Below, piece after piece: positions 55,432 through 64,000 of a stretch of 64,000 bases of DNA. The notes under the pieces are model-generated. The model ran no database searches. It saw nothing but the letters and a program-made list of their open reading frames with translations, and had not been told where the DNA came from. The translations under genes were made by a program, and so were the position numbers. How positions within the stretch are numbered: the stretch's first letter is position 1; every line of letters begins with the position of its first letter. This stretch comes from Streptomyces sp. PCS3-D2 (GTDB lineage Bacteria; Actinomycetota; Actinomycetes; Streptomycetales; Streptomycetaceae): positions 2,973,001 to 3,037,000 of the forward strand of contig NZ_CP097800.1 of NCBI RefSeq assembly GCF_000612545.2, in the 5' to 3' direction.

Positions 55432-57081
55432 TCAGGACTTCTTGGCAGGCGGCTCCCAGCCGCTGAGCACGATGTCGAACTGCTGGCGGGTCACGTCCCA
55501 GTCGGCGACCGGACTCGCCATGTAGATCGCGTACTCGGTCTCGTCCGGGGCGATGTACATCTGCTCCTTGGCCCTGCGCGGACCGGGGTGGCTCACCTTC
55601 TCCGTCCAACTGAAGTCCCAGAGCGCGGCCCGGGTGCTGCCCCGGAAGGTGTTCTGGTTCAGCTGGTGCTTCTTGTAGTCCGTCCGCTTCCCCACTTGCT
55701 GCTCCAGGTCCAGCAGGTGTGCGTACGGGTCCTTGTAGTCCGGGGTGGGGTCGGCGGCGATCCGGATGAAGTGCTTGCCGTCGTCCGGGGTGTAGTCGAT
55801 CTGGTCGCCGTTGGCCTGGCGCTTCCAGCCTTCCGGGACGAACAGGGTGAAGCCGGCGAGGGGGTCGACGACCTTCGTGTAGCCGGCCGGTGCGGTCGCC
55901 TCCTGCGGCTTGCCGTCGTCGCCCGACGGCCCGCCCGTCGAACTCACGACGCGGTCCGGATCGCTCTCCCCGCCGGCGCCCCCGGTGTACTTGAGGACCC
56001 CGAAGACACCGCCGCCGCCGAGCAGCGCGGCCACCAGGGCCACCACCGCGGCACGCTTGACCCAGCCGCCGTCCCGGTCGACGGGCACGGCCGCGGGCGC
56101 GGCCGCCGTCCCCGGGACCGCGGGCTCCGGCAGCGGAGCCGTCTGCGCGACCTCCTCGCGCGGGGCCTGCTCCTCGGATTGGTCCTGCGCCGGGGAGAGC
56201 TCCTCGGAGGTGACCGCACGCGTGGGCACGTAGGCGTGCGCCGCCCTCGGCTCGCGGCCCTCCATCGCCTCCAGCAGCATCCGCTCGGCCTCCTCCGCCG
56301 AGGGCCGCTCCGTCGGGTCCTTGCGCAGCAGGGACGTGATCACCGGCCCGAGCACCCCGGCCTGGCGCAGCGCCGGCGGCTCGTCGTTCACCACGGCCTG
56401 CAGGCTGGAGATGGGCGACGTGCGGCGGAAGGGGGAACGGGCCTCCACCGCCGTGTAGAGGGTGGCGCCCAGCGACCACAGGTCCGAGGAGGGGTCGGGG
56501 ATCCCGCCGGTGACCCGCTCGGGCGCCAGGTAGTCGATCGAGCCCACGATCTCGCCCGTGCGGGTGATGGACGAGTCGCCCTCGATCGCGGCGATCCCGA
56601 AGTCCGTGAGCAGCACCCGGCCGTCCTTGGCGAGGAGCACGTTGCCCGGCTTCACGTCCCGGTGCAGCACGCCCACCGCGTGCGCGGCGCGCAGTGCACC
56701 CAGCACGTGCAGCCCGATCCGGGCCGCCTCGCGCGGCTCGATCCGCCCCGCCGCCTTGGCCGCATCGGCGAGTGAGGGGCCGTCGATGTACTCCATGACG
56801 ATCCACGGCCGGTCGTCATGCTCCAGCACGTCGTGGACGGTGACCACCGCCGGGTGCTGGATCCGGGCCGCCGCCCGGGCCTCCTTCTGCGTCCGGGCGT
56901 GCATGACGTCCCGGTCCGCCTGGGCGACGTACAGACCCGCCGTCAGTTCCTTGACCGCGACGGTCCTGTGGAGCAGTTCGTCATGTGCCCGCCACACCTT
57001 CCCCATACCGCCCCGGCCGATCGGCTCGACGAGCCTGTACCGGCCCGCCAGCACGGCGCCCCCACCTGTCTGCTGTTCCAC
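55432..57081 (-). CDS. Transmembrane Ser/Thr protein kinase
   Basis: 549 residues (GTG). Complete eukaryotic-type kinase: glycine loop GRGGMGKVW, Lys44 in VAVKE, HRDVKPGN (His140-Arg-Asp142), DFG (160-162) and APE (186-188). A Pro/Glu-rich juxtamembrane segment (about 280-335), one TM near 338-362 and an extracytoplasmic domain (about 400-549; GYTKVVDPLAGFTLFVPEGW) follow. Most downstream of three tandem minus-strand kinase-family genes sharing that exodomain. A role in cell-wall or developmental control is likely, as I recall for the related S. coelicolor cluster. Confidence 0.95.
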   Translation of the reverse strand: MEQQTGGGAVLAGRYRLVEPIGRGGMGKVWRAHDELLHRTVAVKELTAGLYVAQADRDVMHARTQKEARAAARIQHPAVVTVHDVLEHDDRPWIVMEYIDGPSLADAAKAAGRIEPREAARIGLHVLGALRAAHAVGVLHRDVKPGNVLLAKDGRVLLTDFGIAAIEGDSSITRTGEIVGSIDYLAPERVTGGIPDPSSDLWSLGATLYTAVEARSPFRRTSPISSLQAVVNDEPPALRQAGVLGPVITSLLRKDPTERPSAEEAERMLLEAMEGREPRAAHAYVPTRAVTSEELSPAQDQSEEQAPREEVAQTAPLPEPAVPGTAAAPAAVPVDRDGGWVKRAAVVALVAALLGGGGVFGVLKYTGGAGGESDPDRVVSSTGGPSGDDGKPQEATAPAGYTKVVDPLAGFTLFVPEGWKRQANGDQIDYTPDDGKHFIRIAADPTPDYKDPYAHLLDLEQQVGKRTDYKKHQLNQNTFRGSTRAALWDFSWTEKVSHPGPRRAKEQMYIAPDETEYAIYMASPVADWDVTRQQFDIVLSGWEPPAKKS

Positions 57082-57206
57082 GAATTCCCGCCGCTCTCTG
57101 CACTTCAGGCCAGATTACGGAGCCCACGGGGGCTGTCGGAACCGCCCGGGCGCCGAAAGACGGCACTGTGACGCAATCGCCGTACTGATCAGCCGTCAAT
57201 ATCCGA

Positions 57207-59852
57207 TCATCCGCCCGCCTTGTAACTCGCCGTGGCCTTCTCGAAGACCTCGGTGACCTTGGTCTGTTCGTCCTCCGGACCGGTCACCAGGACGACGTGG
57301 TAACTGCCGCCCAGCGCGACGACGAAATTGCGGGCGAACACGTTGCGACCGGTCCCGTCGATCCACGTGTAGCGGCCCGTGGCCCGTAGTTGCTGCCCGA
57401 CCCGGGTGGTCTTGACGTCCCCGACGGTCGACCAGGTGGAGGACCGGTACGGCGTCAGCTCCGGCTCCTTGTCCTTCTGATAGGCCGCCGGGTCCGGATT
57501 GCCCTCGACCTTGTCCCGGCCCGGGACCACGGTCAGGACGAACGACCCGTCGGTGTAGCGCACCTGGCCCGCCTCGTTGATCCCCCGGCGCTCCCAGCCC
57601 TCGGGGACGGTGATCTCGAAGTGCTCCGGGTCCTGCTGCGTGGTGTAGCCGGGCGGGGCCGGCGCGGGGGCGGCCTGCGACGCGGCGGGCCCGGTCGTCG
57701 CGGGGGGCGGGACGGACTCGGGCGTTCCGGTGGGCACCGGGGAGGGGCCCGGCCGCGGAGAGGTGTGCGCCGTGGTCTCCCCGGGGCCGTCCTGGTCCCG
57801 CGTCACCCCGGCCCGGGGCAGGAACAGCATCGCGTACGCGACGGCACCAGCGAGGAGAACTAGGACGCCGACGAGCAGGGTCCGGCCGAGTGCCACCGGC
57901 TTCCGGGCGGCCGTGGGATTGCGGTGCCGTCCGTGGACCTCACCGCGGCGGCGTACGACGGGCAGCCGCGCGGGATCGGGCTCCGGCATCGGGAGCATCC
58001 CGAGACCGGCGTCCGGCTCCGGAGCGGACCGCACGAGCGAGCGCAGCCAGCCGCGCAGCTCCTCGAAGTCGGGCCGCTCGGTGGGGTCCTGGCGCAGCAG
58101 GGACTCCACGACCGGGCGGAGCGCGCCGCACTCCTCGGCGAACGCGGGCGGCTCGGCGCAGACCATCTCGACGAGCTCGGCGACGCTGTCCTCCGGGTAC
58201 GGGGCATGGCCCTGCACGGCGCGGTAGAGCAACGCGCCGAGCGCCCAGAGGTCGGTGGCGGGCCCGACGGGTGCCGCCAGCTGCCAGTGCCCGTGCACGG
58301 GGCCGGCCTGTTCGGGCGCCCACCGCTCGGTGATCGCGCCGACCACGGCCATGCGCGTGTGCCGCGCCCGCTCGGCGTCGAGGCCGCTCCACGGGGCCGT
58401 CTGCGCCGGGGGCCGCGGGACCGGCTCCGGTCCGGGCCCCGGGGACGGGCCGCCGGGTGCCGGGTGCTCCGTGGCCGGGCGGTCCGGGGCCTCGGCCTGG
58501 CGGTAGCCCTGGGGCAGGGCGAGTTGCGCGGGCAGGGCGGACGCGGCCGGCGGGGCGGCCCGGCTCCACGCGGACGGGGGCGGGGGCGGGGGCGGGGGCG
58601 GGGGCGGGGGCGGGACGGGCCGCGGCCGTACCTCGGGCGCCGGCTCGCTCCGGGGCATCGGCTCGCTGCCGGCCCCGGGCTCGGTCCCCGGCTCGGGCGC
58701 GGGCTCGGGGTGGGGGGCGGGCTGCGGCAGGGCCGGGCGGCGCGGGGTCGCGCCGTGCCAGGGGCCGGCGGCCCCTTCCCCGGCCCCTTCCCCGGACCGG
58801 TCCCCTTCCCCGGACTGCGGTCCTCCGCCGTACGGGTAGGAGTAGCCCTGTGGGAGGGCCGACCCGCCGGGCCGACGTTCGGCCGCGGCTCCGGCCGCGG
58901 GCTCGATCGCGGCCCCGGTACCGGCCTCGGCCTTGCGCTGCTCGGTGACCCGGGCGGCCGCGGCCCGCGCGCCCGCCCGGTACGCGGCGATGACCCCGGC
59001 GCGCGCGGCGGCCTGGACGTCGGCGCCGTCCCGCGGCCGCCCGGGGGTGATGTGGTCGGTGTACCGCGGTCCGGTGTCATAGCCCGGGGCCACGAGCGGC
59101 GCGTACCCGGGGGCGCCGTCCGCTGCGGGCCGGGGCGGGGGCGGCTCCTGGGCCGGGGCCGCGCGCGGTGGCGCCGCCTGCGTGGGGGCCGGTCCGGTAT
59201 CGACCTGCGGGGCGGGGGCGGTCGGCGGGGCGGGGGCGGGACCCGCGCCCCACGTTTCCTCGGGGCCGGAGCCGGTGGCCCGGGGGACGGGGTCGTACCC
59301 GCACAGGGCCTCCTCCGCGGCGCCCGCCGCGAGACCCGTCAGGACGACCCGGCCGTCCTCGCACACCAGCACCGTCCGGACGGTGATGTTGCGGTGTGTC
59401 CAACCGTGAGCGTGCAGCACGCGCAGCGCGGTGAGCACGTCCGACGCCACCTCGGCAGCGCGGTAGGGGCTCAGGGGTTCGTCGGCGAGCAGCGCGGCCA
59501 GCGGCTTGGCCGGGACCAGTTCGCTCACTATCCACAACGACTCGCCCTCGGCGAACACGTCGAAGACCTGGTCCAGCCGGGGGTGGTCGGGAATCGCGGC
59601 CGCGGCCTGCGCCGCCTCGATGGCGCGCCGCACGGCCGGAAGGTCGGCGGGAGCGCGGCGGGCCGCAGGGACGGCCGGCGGCCCGTCCACCAGCTCGGCG
59701 TCCACGACCTCCGGCAACGGCACCTGCCGTACGAGGACTTCTTGTCCGCCGCGCGTGTCGAAGGCCCGGGTCTCGACGAGCTCGTACGCGTCGGACGGCG
59801 GCAGCGGCAGGCGGTAGCGGCCGGCCAGGATCCGGCCCGCGTACTCCTCCAC
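57207..59852 (-). CDS. Transmembrane pseudokinase with long Pro-rich insert
   Basis: 881 residues from the GTG at 59852 (GGGGGAGG just upstream; homologous starts begin EYAGRILAGRYRL). Kinase-like but catalytically empty: Arg42 in VLVRQV replaces the ATP Lys, HRNIT (H153-R-N155) replaces HRDxK, and LTGLAAG replaces DFG. A disordered Pro/Ala/Gly insert (about 200-480, including 13 consecutive Pro) splits it before ATDLWALGALLYRAV. TM near 685-705, then the shared exodomain (GYTTQQDPEHFEITVPEGW). Likely a scaffold or allosteric regulator of the adjacent kinases. Confidence 0.85.
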   Translation of the reverse strand: MEEYAGRILAGRYRLPLPPSDAYELVETRAFDTRGGQEVLVRQVPLPEVVDAELVDGPPAVPAARRAPADLPAVRRAIEAAQAAAAIPDHPRLDQVFDVFAEGESLWIVSELVPAKPLAALLADEPLSPYRAAEVASDVLTALRVLHAHGWTHRNITVRTVLVCEDGRVVLTGLAAGAAEEALCGYDPVPRATGSGPEETWGAGPAPAPPTAPAPQVDTGPAPTQAAPPRAAPAQEPPPPRPAADGAPGYAPLVAPGYDTGPRYTDHITPGRPRDGADVQAAARAGVIAAYRAGARAAAARVTEQRKAEAGTGAAIEPAAGAAAERRPGGSALPQGYSYPYGGGPQSGEGDRSGEGAGEGAAGPWHGATPRRPALPQPAPHPEPAPEPGTEPGAGSEPMPRSEPAPEVRPRPVPPPPPPPPPPPPPSAWSRAAPPAASALPAQLALPQGYRQAEAPDRPATEHPAPGGPSPGPGPEPVPRPPAQTAPWSGLDAERARHTRMAVVGAITERWAPEQAGPVHGHWQLAAPVGPATDLWALGALLYRAVQGHAPYPEDSVAELVEMVCAEPPAFAEECGALRPVVESLLRQDPTERPDFEELRGWLRSLVRSAPEPDAGLGMLPMPEPDPARLPVVRRRGEVHGRHRNPTAARKPVALGRTLLVGVLVLLAGAVAYAMLFLPRAGVTRDQDGPGETTAHTSPRPGPSPVPTGTPESVPPPATTGPAASQAAPAPAPPGYTTQQDPEHFEITVPEGWERRGINEAGQVRYTDGSFVLTVVPGRDKVEGNPDPAAYQKDKEPELTPYRSSTWSTVGDVKTTRVGQQLRATGRYTWIDGTGRNVFARNFVVALGGSYHVVLVTGPEDEQTKVTEVFEKATASYKAGG
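58575..58614. repeat. (CGGGGG)x6 tandem repeat inside the pseudokinase gene
   Basis: Six perfect 6-bp units plus CGGG. The plus strand has six G5 runs, a strong G-quadruplex candidate. The minus (coding) strand encodes two Pro per unit. Each unit is 6 bp, so unit gain or loss keeps the frame and would change Pro-tract length. Confidence 0.85.
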
Positions 59853-59929
59853 ATCGCCTCCCCCGAGTGCGGCAGGCTCCCAGGCCCCCGCTGACACGAT
59901 ACGTCGGCAGGGGCGCCTGCGTCCCGGGC

Positions 59930-62512
59930 TCAGCCGAGAGGCTGGAACGTCTGGAAGGCCACGTCACGCATCTGGGTGCACTCGGGACCGTCCCACTGGT
60001 CCGCGGGACAGCTGATCATGATCGCGTAGCCGTGCGTGGCATCGATCTTGAACCCGCGGTTGAGCACCCGGACCCTCATCCCGGCCTGCTCGCGCTCGAA
60101 CTCCCAGTCGGCGACGGTCGGGTAGCCCCGGTACTCCGCCTTGTCTATGCGGATCTGCCGGTACCCCTTGCTGCTGCTGCCCACCGCCGGGGCCAGCCTG
60201 GACCAGGCGAGGGCCGCGTCGTCGGTCGGCTTGTTGTTGTAGTCGACCTGGATCCTCGGGAAGCCACCGTCGCGGCTGAATATCGCGCCGGAGTTCTCGC
60301 CGGCCGTGCCCGTCCGCCTGAACCCTTCGGGCATCGCCATCGAGAAGTGGAAGCCGGGCTCCGTCACCATCGCATATCCGGCGGGGAGGGCGCCGACCAC
60401 GCCCCCGGTCGTGGTGCCCTGCCCCTGGCCTTGGCCCTGGTCCGCGGCCGGGGGCTGCTGGCCCTGGCCCTGTCCCTGGCCCTGACCGTCGGCGCCCGCG
60501 TCGGTGCCGGTGCCCTCGGTGCCGCCCGCGCCGGTCTCACCGGTGTTCCCCGAGGGCTGCGGGGAGCCCTGCCCGGCTTCGCCGGAGGTCTGCGGGGCGG
60601 ACGCGGCCGGGGTCGCCCCGCCGTTCTTGCCCTGGTCCTTCTTGTCCTTGTCGTCGCCGCTGACCGCCCAGACGATCAGCGAGCCGACCACCGCCAGCAC
60701 CGCGACCACGGCGACCACGGCCAGCGCGATGGTGCGGCGCGGCATGACGTCCGTGAGGGGTGCGACGACGGGGGCGGGCCGGCCCTTGGGCGCCTCGGCG
60801 GCCGAGACCGCGACCGCGGAGGCGGCCGGGGCGGCAGTCGCCGCCTTGCGGGCGGCCTTCAGTGCGGCCCGGGCACGCTCGCGCTGCTCCCGCTCGCGAC
60901 GCTCCCGTTCCTTCTTCGCCGCCTTCTCGGCGGCCTTCTCCGCGGTGGCCTTCTCCGCGGCCTGCTTGGCGTCCGCCAGCGATATCTGCCGGGTCTTCTC
61001 GGCGACCTCGGGCACCACGGGGGCCGCTACCGGCTCGGGCGCGGCGAGGACGGCGGTGAGCATCTCCCGGGCGCGGCCCTCGTCGAGGCGGCGGGCCGGG
61101 TCCTTGGCGAGCAGCCCGTAGATGACCTCGGTGAGCGGGCCGGCGTTCTGCGGCGGGTCGACCGGCTCGGTCATCACCGCGGTGAGCGTGGCGAGCGCGG
61201 AGCCCTTGTCGTACGGGGGCACGCCTTCGACCGAGGCGTACAGCAGGCCGCCGAGCGACCACATGTCGGCAGGCGGGCCGGGCTTCTGGCCGCGGGCGCG
61301 CTCGGGCGAGATGTAGGAGGGGGCGCCGACGAGCATGCCGGTGGAGGTGACGGAGGGGTCTCCCTCGACCTGCGCGATGCCGAAGTCGGTGAGGACGACG
61401 CGGCCGCTGCCGGCGATGAGCACGTTGGACGGCTTGACGTCCCGGTGCAGGATGCCCTGGCCGTGGGCGGCGCGCAGGACGTCGAGCACCGCGAGGCCGA
61501 CCTCGGCGGCGCGGTGCGGGGTGAGGGGACCGTTCTCCCGGATGAACTCGGCGAGCGAGGGCCCCTCGATGAGCTCCATGACGATCCACGGCCGGGCGTC
61601 CTCGTCGACGACGTCGTAGACGGTGACGGCGCCGCCGCTGCGGATCCGGGCGATGGCCTTGGCCTCGCGGAGGGTGCGGGTGATGAGACGGCGCTTCTCG
61701 TCCTCGTCGACCCCGCTGCTGAAGCGGAGCTCCTTGACGGCGACGGTGCGGCCCAGGGTCTCGTCCTGCGCCCGCCAGACGGTACCCATGCCGCCCTTGC
61801 CGAGGACGGCGCCCAGTCGGTAGCGGCCGGCCAGCAGCCGCCCTTCGTCCTGCCCGTCCGCAGCCGCCTTGGCGGCGGCGGCCTTGACGGCGGCGGCCAT
61901 GGCGTCGGCCTTCTCGACGACGGGATTGCCCCCGGTCGCCCCGACCGCCTTGGCCACAGGCCTGGCGGCGACGGGCTCGGCCGCAGCCACGCCTCTGTCC
62001 GGCCCCGATCCGGCAGCCGCAGGCTTTGCGTCCTCGGGCTCCGCCACAGGCACGGCCTTGCCCGGCCCGGGCTTCGCAGCCGAAGGCTTCACCCCGTCAG
62101 GCTCCACCGCAGAAACGGACGCAGGCTTCGCGTCCTCGGGCTTCACAGCCTCGGGCTTCGCGTCCTCGGGCTTCGCGACAGCCGTCGCCCTGCCCGGCCG
62201 CGCCTTCGTCCCGCCGGGCTTCCCCGCAGGACCGGCTTCGGCGCCCTTGGACTCCGCCACAGGCACTGCCTTGCCCGGCCCCGGCTTCGCAGCCGAAGGC
62301 TTCACCCCGTCAGACTCCACCGCAGACGCAGACGCAGACGCAGGCTTCGGCCCGTCAGGCTCCGCCTCGGCAGCAGCCCTTGCCGCGGGCACGGAAACAT
62401 CCTCGGGCTTCGCCGCGGGCGCGGAGGCGGGGGCGGACCCCGCCGAAGCGCCATCGTCAAGCTTCGCCGCAGACGCCCCGGCAGGTGACTCGGTGTGCTC
62501 CGGCTTCGACAT
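59930..62512 (-). CDS. Transmembrane Ser/Thr kinase with repetitive N-tail
   Basis: 860 residues from the ATG at 62512 (AGAGGGGAC 8 bases upstream). Residues 1-225 are an Ala/Pro/Lys/Glu repeat region. Kinase domain (about 228-490): GRYRLGAVLGKGGMGTVW, VAVKEL, LHRDVKPSN, DFGIAQV and SPERARG, i.e. complete. A very charged helix (KERERREREQRERARAALK) follows, then TM near 590-612 and the exodomain of the shared type. Most upstream gene of the three. The tail repeat is described separately. Confidence 0.94.
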   Translation of the reverse strand: MSKPEHTESPAGASAAKLDDGASAGSAPASAPAAKPEDVSVPAARAAAEAEPDGPKPASASASAVESDGVKPSAAKPGPGKAVPVAESKGAEAGPAGKPGGTKARPGRATAVAKPEDAKPEAVKPEDAKPASVSAVEPDGVKPSAAKPGPGKAVPVAEPEDAKPAAAGSGPDRGVAAAEPVAARPVAKAVGATGGNPVVEKADAMAAAVKAAAAKAAADGQDEGRLLAGRYRLGAVLGKGGMGTVWRAQDETLGRTVAVKELRFSSGVDEDEKRRLITRTLREAKAIARIRSGGAVTVYDVVDEDARPWIVMELIEGPSLAEFIRENGPLTPHRAAEVGLAVLDVLRAAHGQGILHRDVKPSNVLIAGSGRVVLTDFGIAQVEGDPSVTSTGMLVGAPSYISPERARGQKPGPPADMWSLGGLLYASVEGVPPYDKGSALATLTAVMTEPVDPPQNAGPLTEVIYGLLAKDPARRLDEGRAREMLTAVLAAPEPVAAPVVPEVAEKTRQISLADAKQAAEKATAEKAAEKAAKKERERREREQRERARAALKAARKAATAAPAASAVAVSAAEAPKGRPAPVVAPLTDVMPRRTIALAVVAVVAVLAVVGSLIVWAVSGDDKDKKDQGKNGGATPAASAPQTSGEAGQGSPQPSGNTGETGAGGTEGTGTDAGADGQGQGQGQGQQPPAADQGQGQGQGTTTGGVVGALPAGYAMVTEPGFHFSMAMPEGFRRTGTAGENSGAIFSRDGGFPRIQVDYNNKPTDDAALAWSRLAPAVGSSSKGYRQIRIDKAEYRGYPTVADWEFEREQAGMRVRVLNRGFKIDATHGYAIMISCPADQWDGPECTQMRDVAFQTFQPLG
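62039..62332. repeat. About 80-bp direct repeat (copies 62039-62119 and 62252-62332) in the kinase N-tail
   Basis: The two copies differ at only a few positions over about 80 bp and are offset by 213 bp. Both encode DGVKPSAAKPGPGKAVPVAE. This is a recent internal duplication in the disordered cytoplasmic tail. Confidence 0.8.
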
Positions 62513-62673
62513 GCGTCCCCTCTGCGATCGTGCCGCTGCTCCGCCCGCCCCAGCGGCTGAGCGACCCGGCGGCCGGGGCCCACGGTAACCCGCCCCGGCA
62601 GAGCCATCATTGTTCCTCACTCCGCAACGGACGGACCCCCCGGGTCTGCGGTTCCGCCTTCCGCATCCCGGAG

Positions 62674-64000
62674 TTACAACGGAACGATGTCGGGCGCTCC
62701 CAGCCGTGCAGCGTCCGCCGTCTGGTCGTCCGGCTGACGCTGCGATTCCCGCTCGGCCTGGACCCTCTTCTCGTAGTGCTCCACTTCCTTCGCGGTCTGC
62801 TGCTCGTCCCACCCCAGCACCGGTGCCATCAACTCCGCGCACTCCCGGGCCGACCGGGTCCCCCGGTCGAAGGTCTCGATCGAGATCCGCGTCCGCCGTG
62901 TCAGCACGTCGTCCAGGTGCCGCGCGCCCTCGTGCGAGGCGGCGTAGACGATCTCCGCCCGCAGGTAGTCGTCCGCGCCGGTCACCGCCCGCCCCAGTTC
63001 CGGATCGGAGGCGACGAGGTCCAGCAGTTCCTCCGTCAGCGTCCCGTACCGGTTCAACAGGTGTTCCACCCGCACCACGTGAAGGCCCGTCCGGGCGGCG
63101 ATCCTGGCCCGTCCGTTCCACAGGGCCCGGTACCCCTCGGCCCCCACCAGCGGCACGTCCTCCGTCACGCACGGCGCCACCCGCTGGTCCAGTCCGTGCA
63201 CGGCCTCGTCGACCGCGTCCTTCGCCATGACCCGGTACGTCGTGTACTTGCCGCCGGCGACCACCACCAGCCCCGGCACCGGATGCGCGACCGTGTGCTC
63301 GCGGGAGAGCTTGCTCGTCGCGTCGGACTCGCCGGCCAGCAGCGGCCGCAGGCCGGCGTAGACGCCCTGGACGTCGTCGCGCGTCAGCGGCACGGCCAGC
63401 ACCGAGTTCACGTGTTCCAACACGTAGTCGATGTCCGCACTCGATGCCGCAGGGTGCGCCTTGTCCAGGTCCCAGTCGGTGTCCGTGGTCCCCACGATCC
63501 AGTGCCGCCCCCACGGGATGACGAACAGCACCGACTTCTCGGTCCGCAGGATCAACCCGGTGGTCGAGTGGATGCGGTCCTTGGGCACGACCAGGTGGAT
63601 GCCCTTGGAGGCCCGCACGTGGAACTGCCCGCGCTCGCCGATCAGCGCCTGGGTGTCGTCCGTCCACACCCCGGTGGCATTCACCACCTGCTTCGCGCGG
63701 ATCTCGTACTCGACGCCGCCCTCCACGTCCCGCACCCGCGCGCCGACCACCCGTTCGCCCTCGCGCAGGAACCCGACGACCCTCGCCCGGTTGGCGCAGT
63801 GCGCACCGTACGCCGCGGCCGTCCGCACGAGCGTGGTGACGTACCGGGCGTCGTCCATCTGGGCGTCGTAGTACTGGAGGGCTCCCACCAGGGCGTCCTT
63901 ACGCAGCGCCGGCGCCACCCGCAGCGCCCGGGCGCGCGAGAGGTGGCGGTGCACCGGCAGACCCCGGCCGTGCCCGCTGGAAACCGACATCGCGTCGTAC
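62674..64000 (-). CDS. glpD: Glycerol-3-phosphate dehydrogenase, partial (5' end beyond window)
   Basis: The frame is open to the window end; the upstream codons read YDAMSVSSGHGRGLPVHRHL, so the true start is outside. FAD-dependent GlpD features: QYYDAQMDDARYV, VNATGVWTDD, SKGIHLVVPKDR, FVIPWGRHWIVGTTDTDWD, AGLRPLL and VVVAGGKYTTYRVMAKDAVD. A C-terminal helical domain with WDEQQTAKEVEHYEKRV ends at TAA 62676-62674. It oxidises glycerol-3-phosphate to DHAP at the membrane and feeds quinone. Confidence 0.95.
   Translation of the reverse strand, partial: YDAMSVSSGHGRGLPVHRHLSRARALRVAPALRKDALVGALQYYDAQMDDARYVTTLVRTAAAYGAHCANRARVVGFLREGERVVGARVRDVEGGVEYEIRAKQVVNATGVWTDDTQALIGERGQFHVRASKGIHLVVPKDRIHSTTGLILRTEKSVLFVIPWGRHWIVGTTDTDWDLDKAHPAASSADIDYVLEHVNSVLAVPLTRDDVQGVYAGLRPLLAGESDATSKLSREHTVAHPVPGLVVVAGGKYTTYRVMAKDAVDEAVHGLDQRVAPCVTEDVPLVGAEGYRALWNGRARIAARTGLHVVRVEHLLNRYGTLTEELLDLVASDPELGRAVTGADDYLRAEIVYAASHEGARHLDDVLTRRTRISIETFDRGTRSARECAELMAPVLGWDEQQTAKEVEHYEKRVQAERESQRQPDDQTADAARLGAPDIVPL

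Overview
The window is a high-GC, codon-biased actinobacterial chromosome segment, almost certainly Streptomyces core chromosome. The evidence is frequent GTG starts, GGAGG ribosome binding sites, many small membrane proteins of Streptomyces-type families, and a gene order (mdh, folD, purHN, sucCD, icmB, pcrA, guaA, a Ser/Thr kinase cluster) that I recall from S. coelicolor. No rRNA, tRNA, CRISPR array, transposase or integrase was seen.

Layout. 1-11 kb is central metabolism: the start of mdh, folD with a DUF3017 partner, a Tyr/Pro-rich membrane protein, purH-purN, a DUF6350 membrane protein, a membrane-anchored HTH/sigma-like regulator and sucCD. 11.3-19.3 kb is a divergent cluster resembling the poorly understood E. 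coli yehL/M/P/Q group: VWA protein, DUF5682 protein and MoxR-type AAA+ ATPase on the minus strand, SWIM zinc-finger and DUF5691 proteins on the plus strand. The 134 bp between the two arms carries two divergent sequences matching the RecA-NDp/PafBC DNA-damage promoter consensus; the plus-strand copy would give a leaderless transcript. 19.4-28.3 kb holds icmB, a lipase, an M23 endopeptidase, pcrA/uvrD with an ArsR regulator, a small membrane protein, an NlpC/P60 hydrolase and an esterase.

28.4-41.0 kb is a defence island: rloA-rloB-hsdM-hsdS in one minus-strand operon, then a WhiJ-type XRE/DUF397 regulatory pair with two small divergent genes, then hsdR and a YgjP-like metallopeptidase. The hsdS frame is cut by a TAA, and the missing conserved C-terminal helix is still readable beyond it.

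41.0-46.5 kb carries a PspC-fused histidine kinase with its LuxR-type response regulator, divergent from a PspC/LiaF-like membrane protein (an envelope-stress module), plus DoxX and another membrane protein. 46.6-50 kb has a class II aldolase, guaA, and a chorismate mutase preceded by a promoter, a leaderless mini-ORF with Phe/Tyr codons (including the rare TTT and TAT) and a strong hairpin, i.e. a likely transcription attenuator. 50-55.4 kb encodes a sortase-type LAxTG surface protein, a GMC oxidoreductase and a succinate-semialdehyde dehydrogenase. 55.4-62.5 kb is a run of three transmembrane kinase-family proteins sharing an extracytoplasmic module; the middle one lacks all catalytic motifs. 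The window ends inside glpD.

The parts most worth following up are the damage-promoter YehL-like cluster, the chorismate mutase attenuator, the RloAB/type I RM island with its interrupted hsdS, and the pseudokinase flanked by active kinases.
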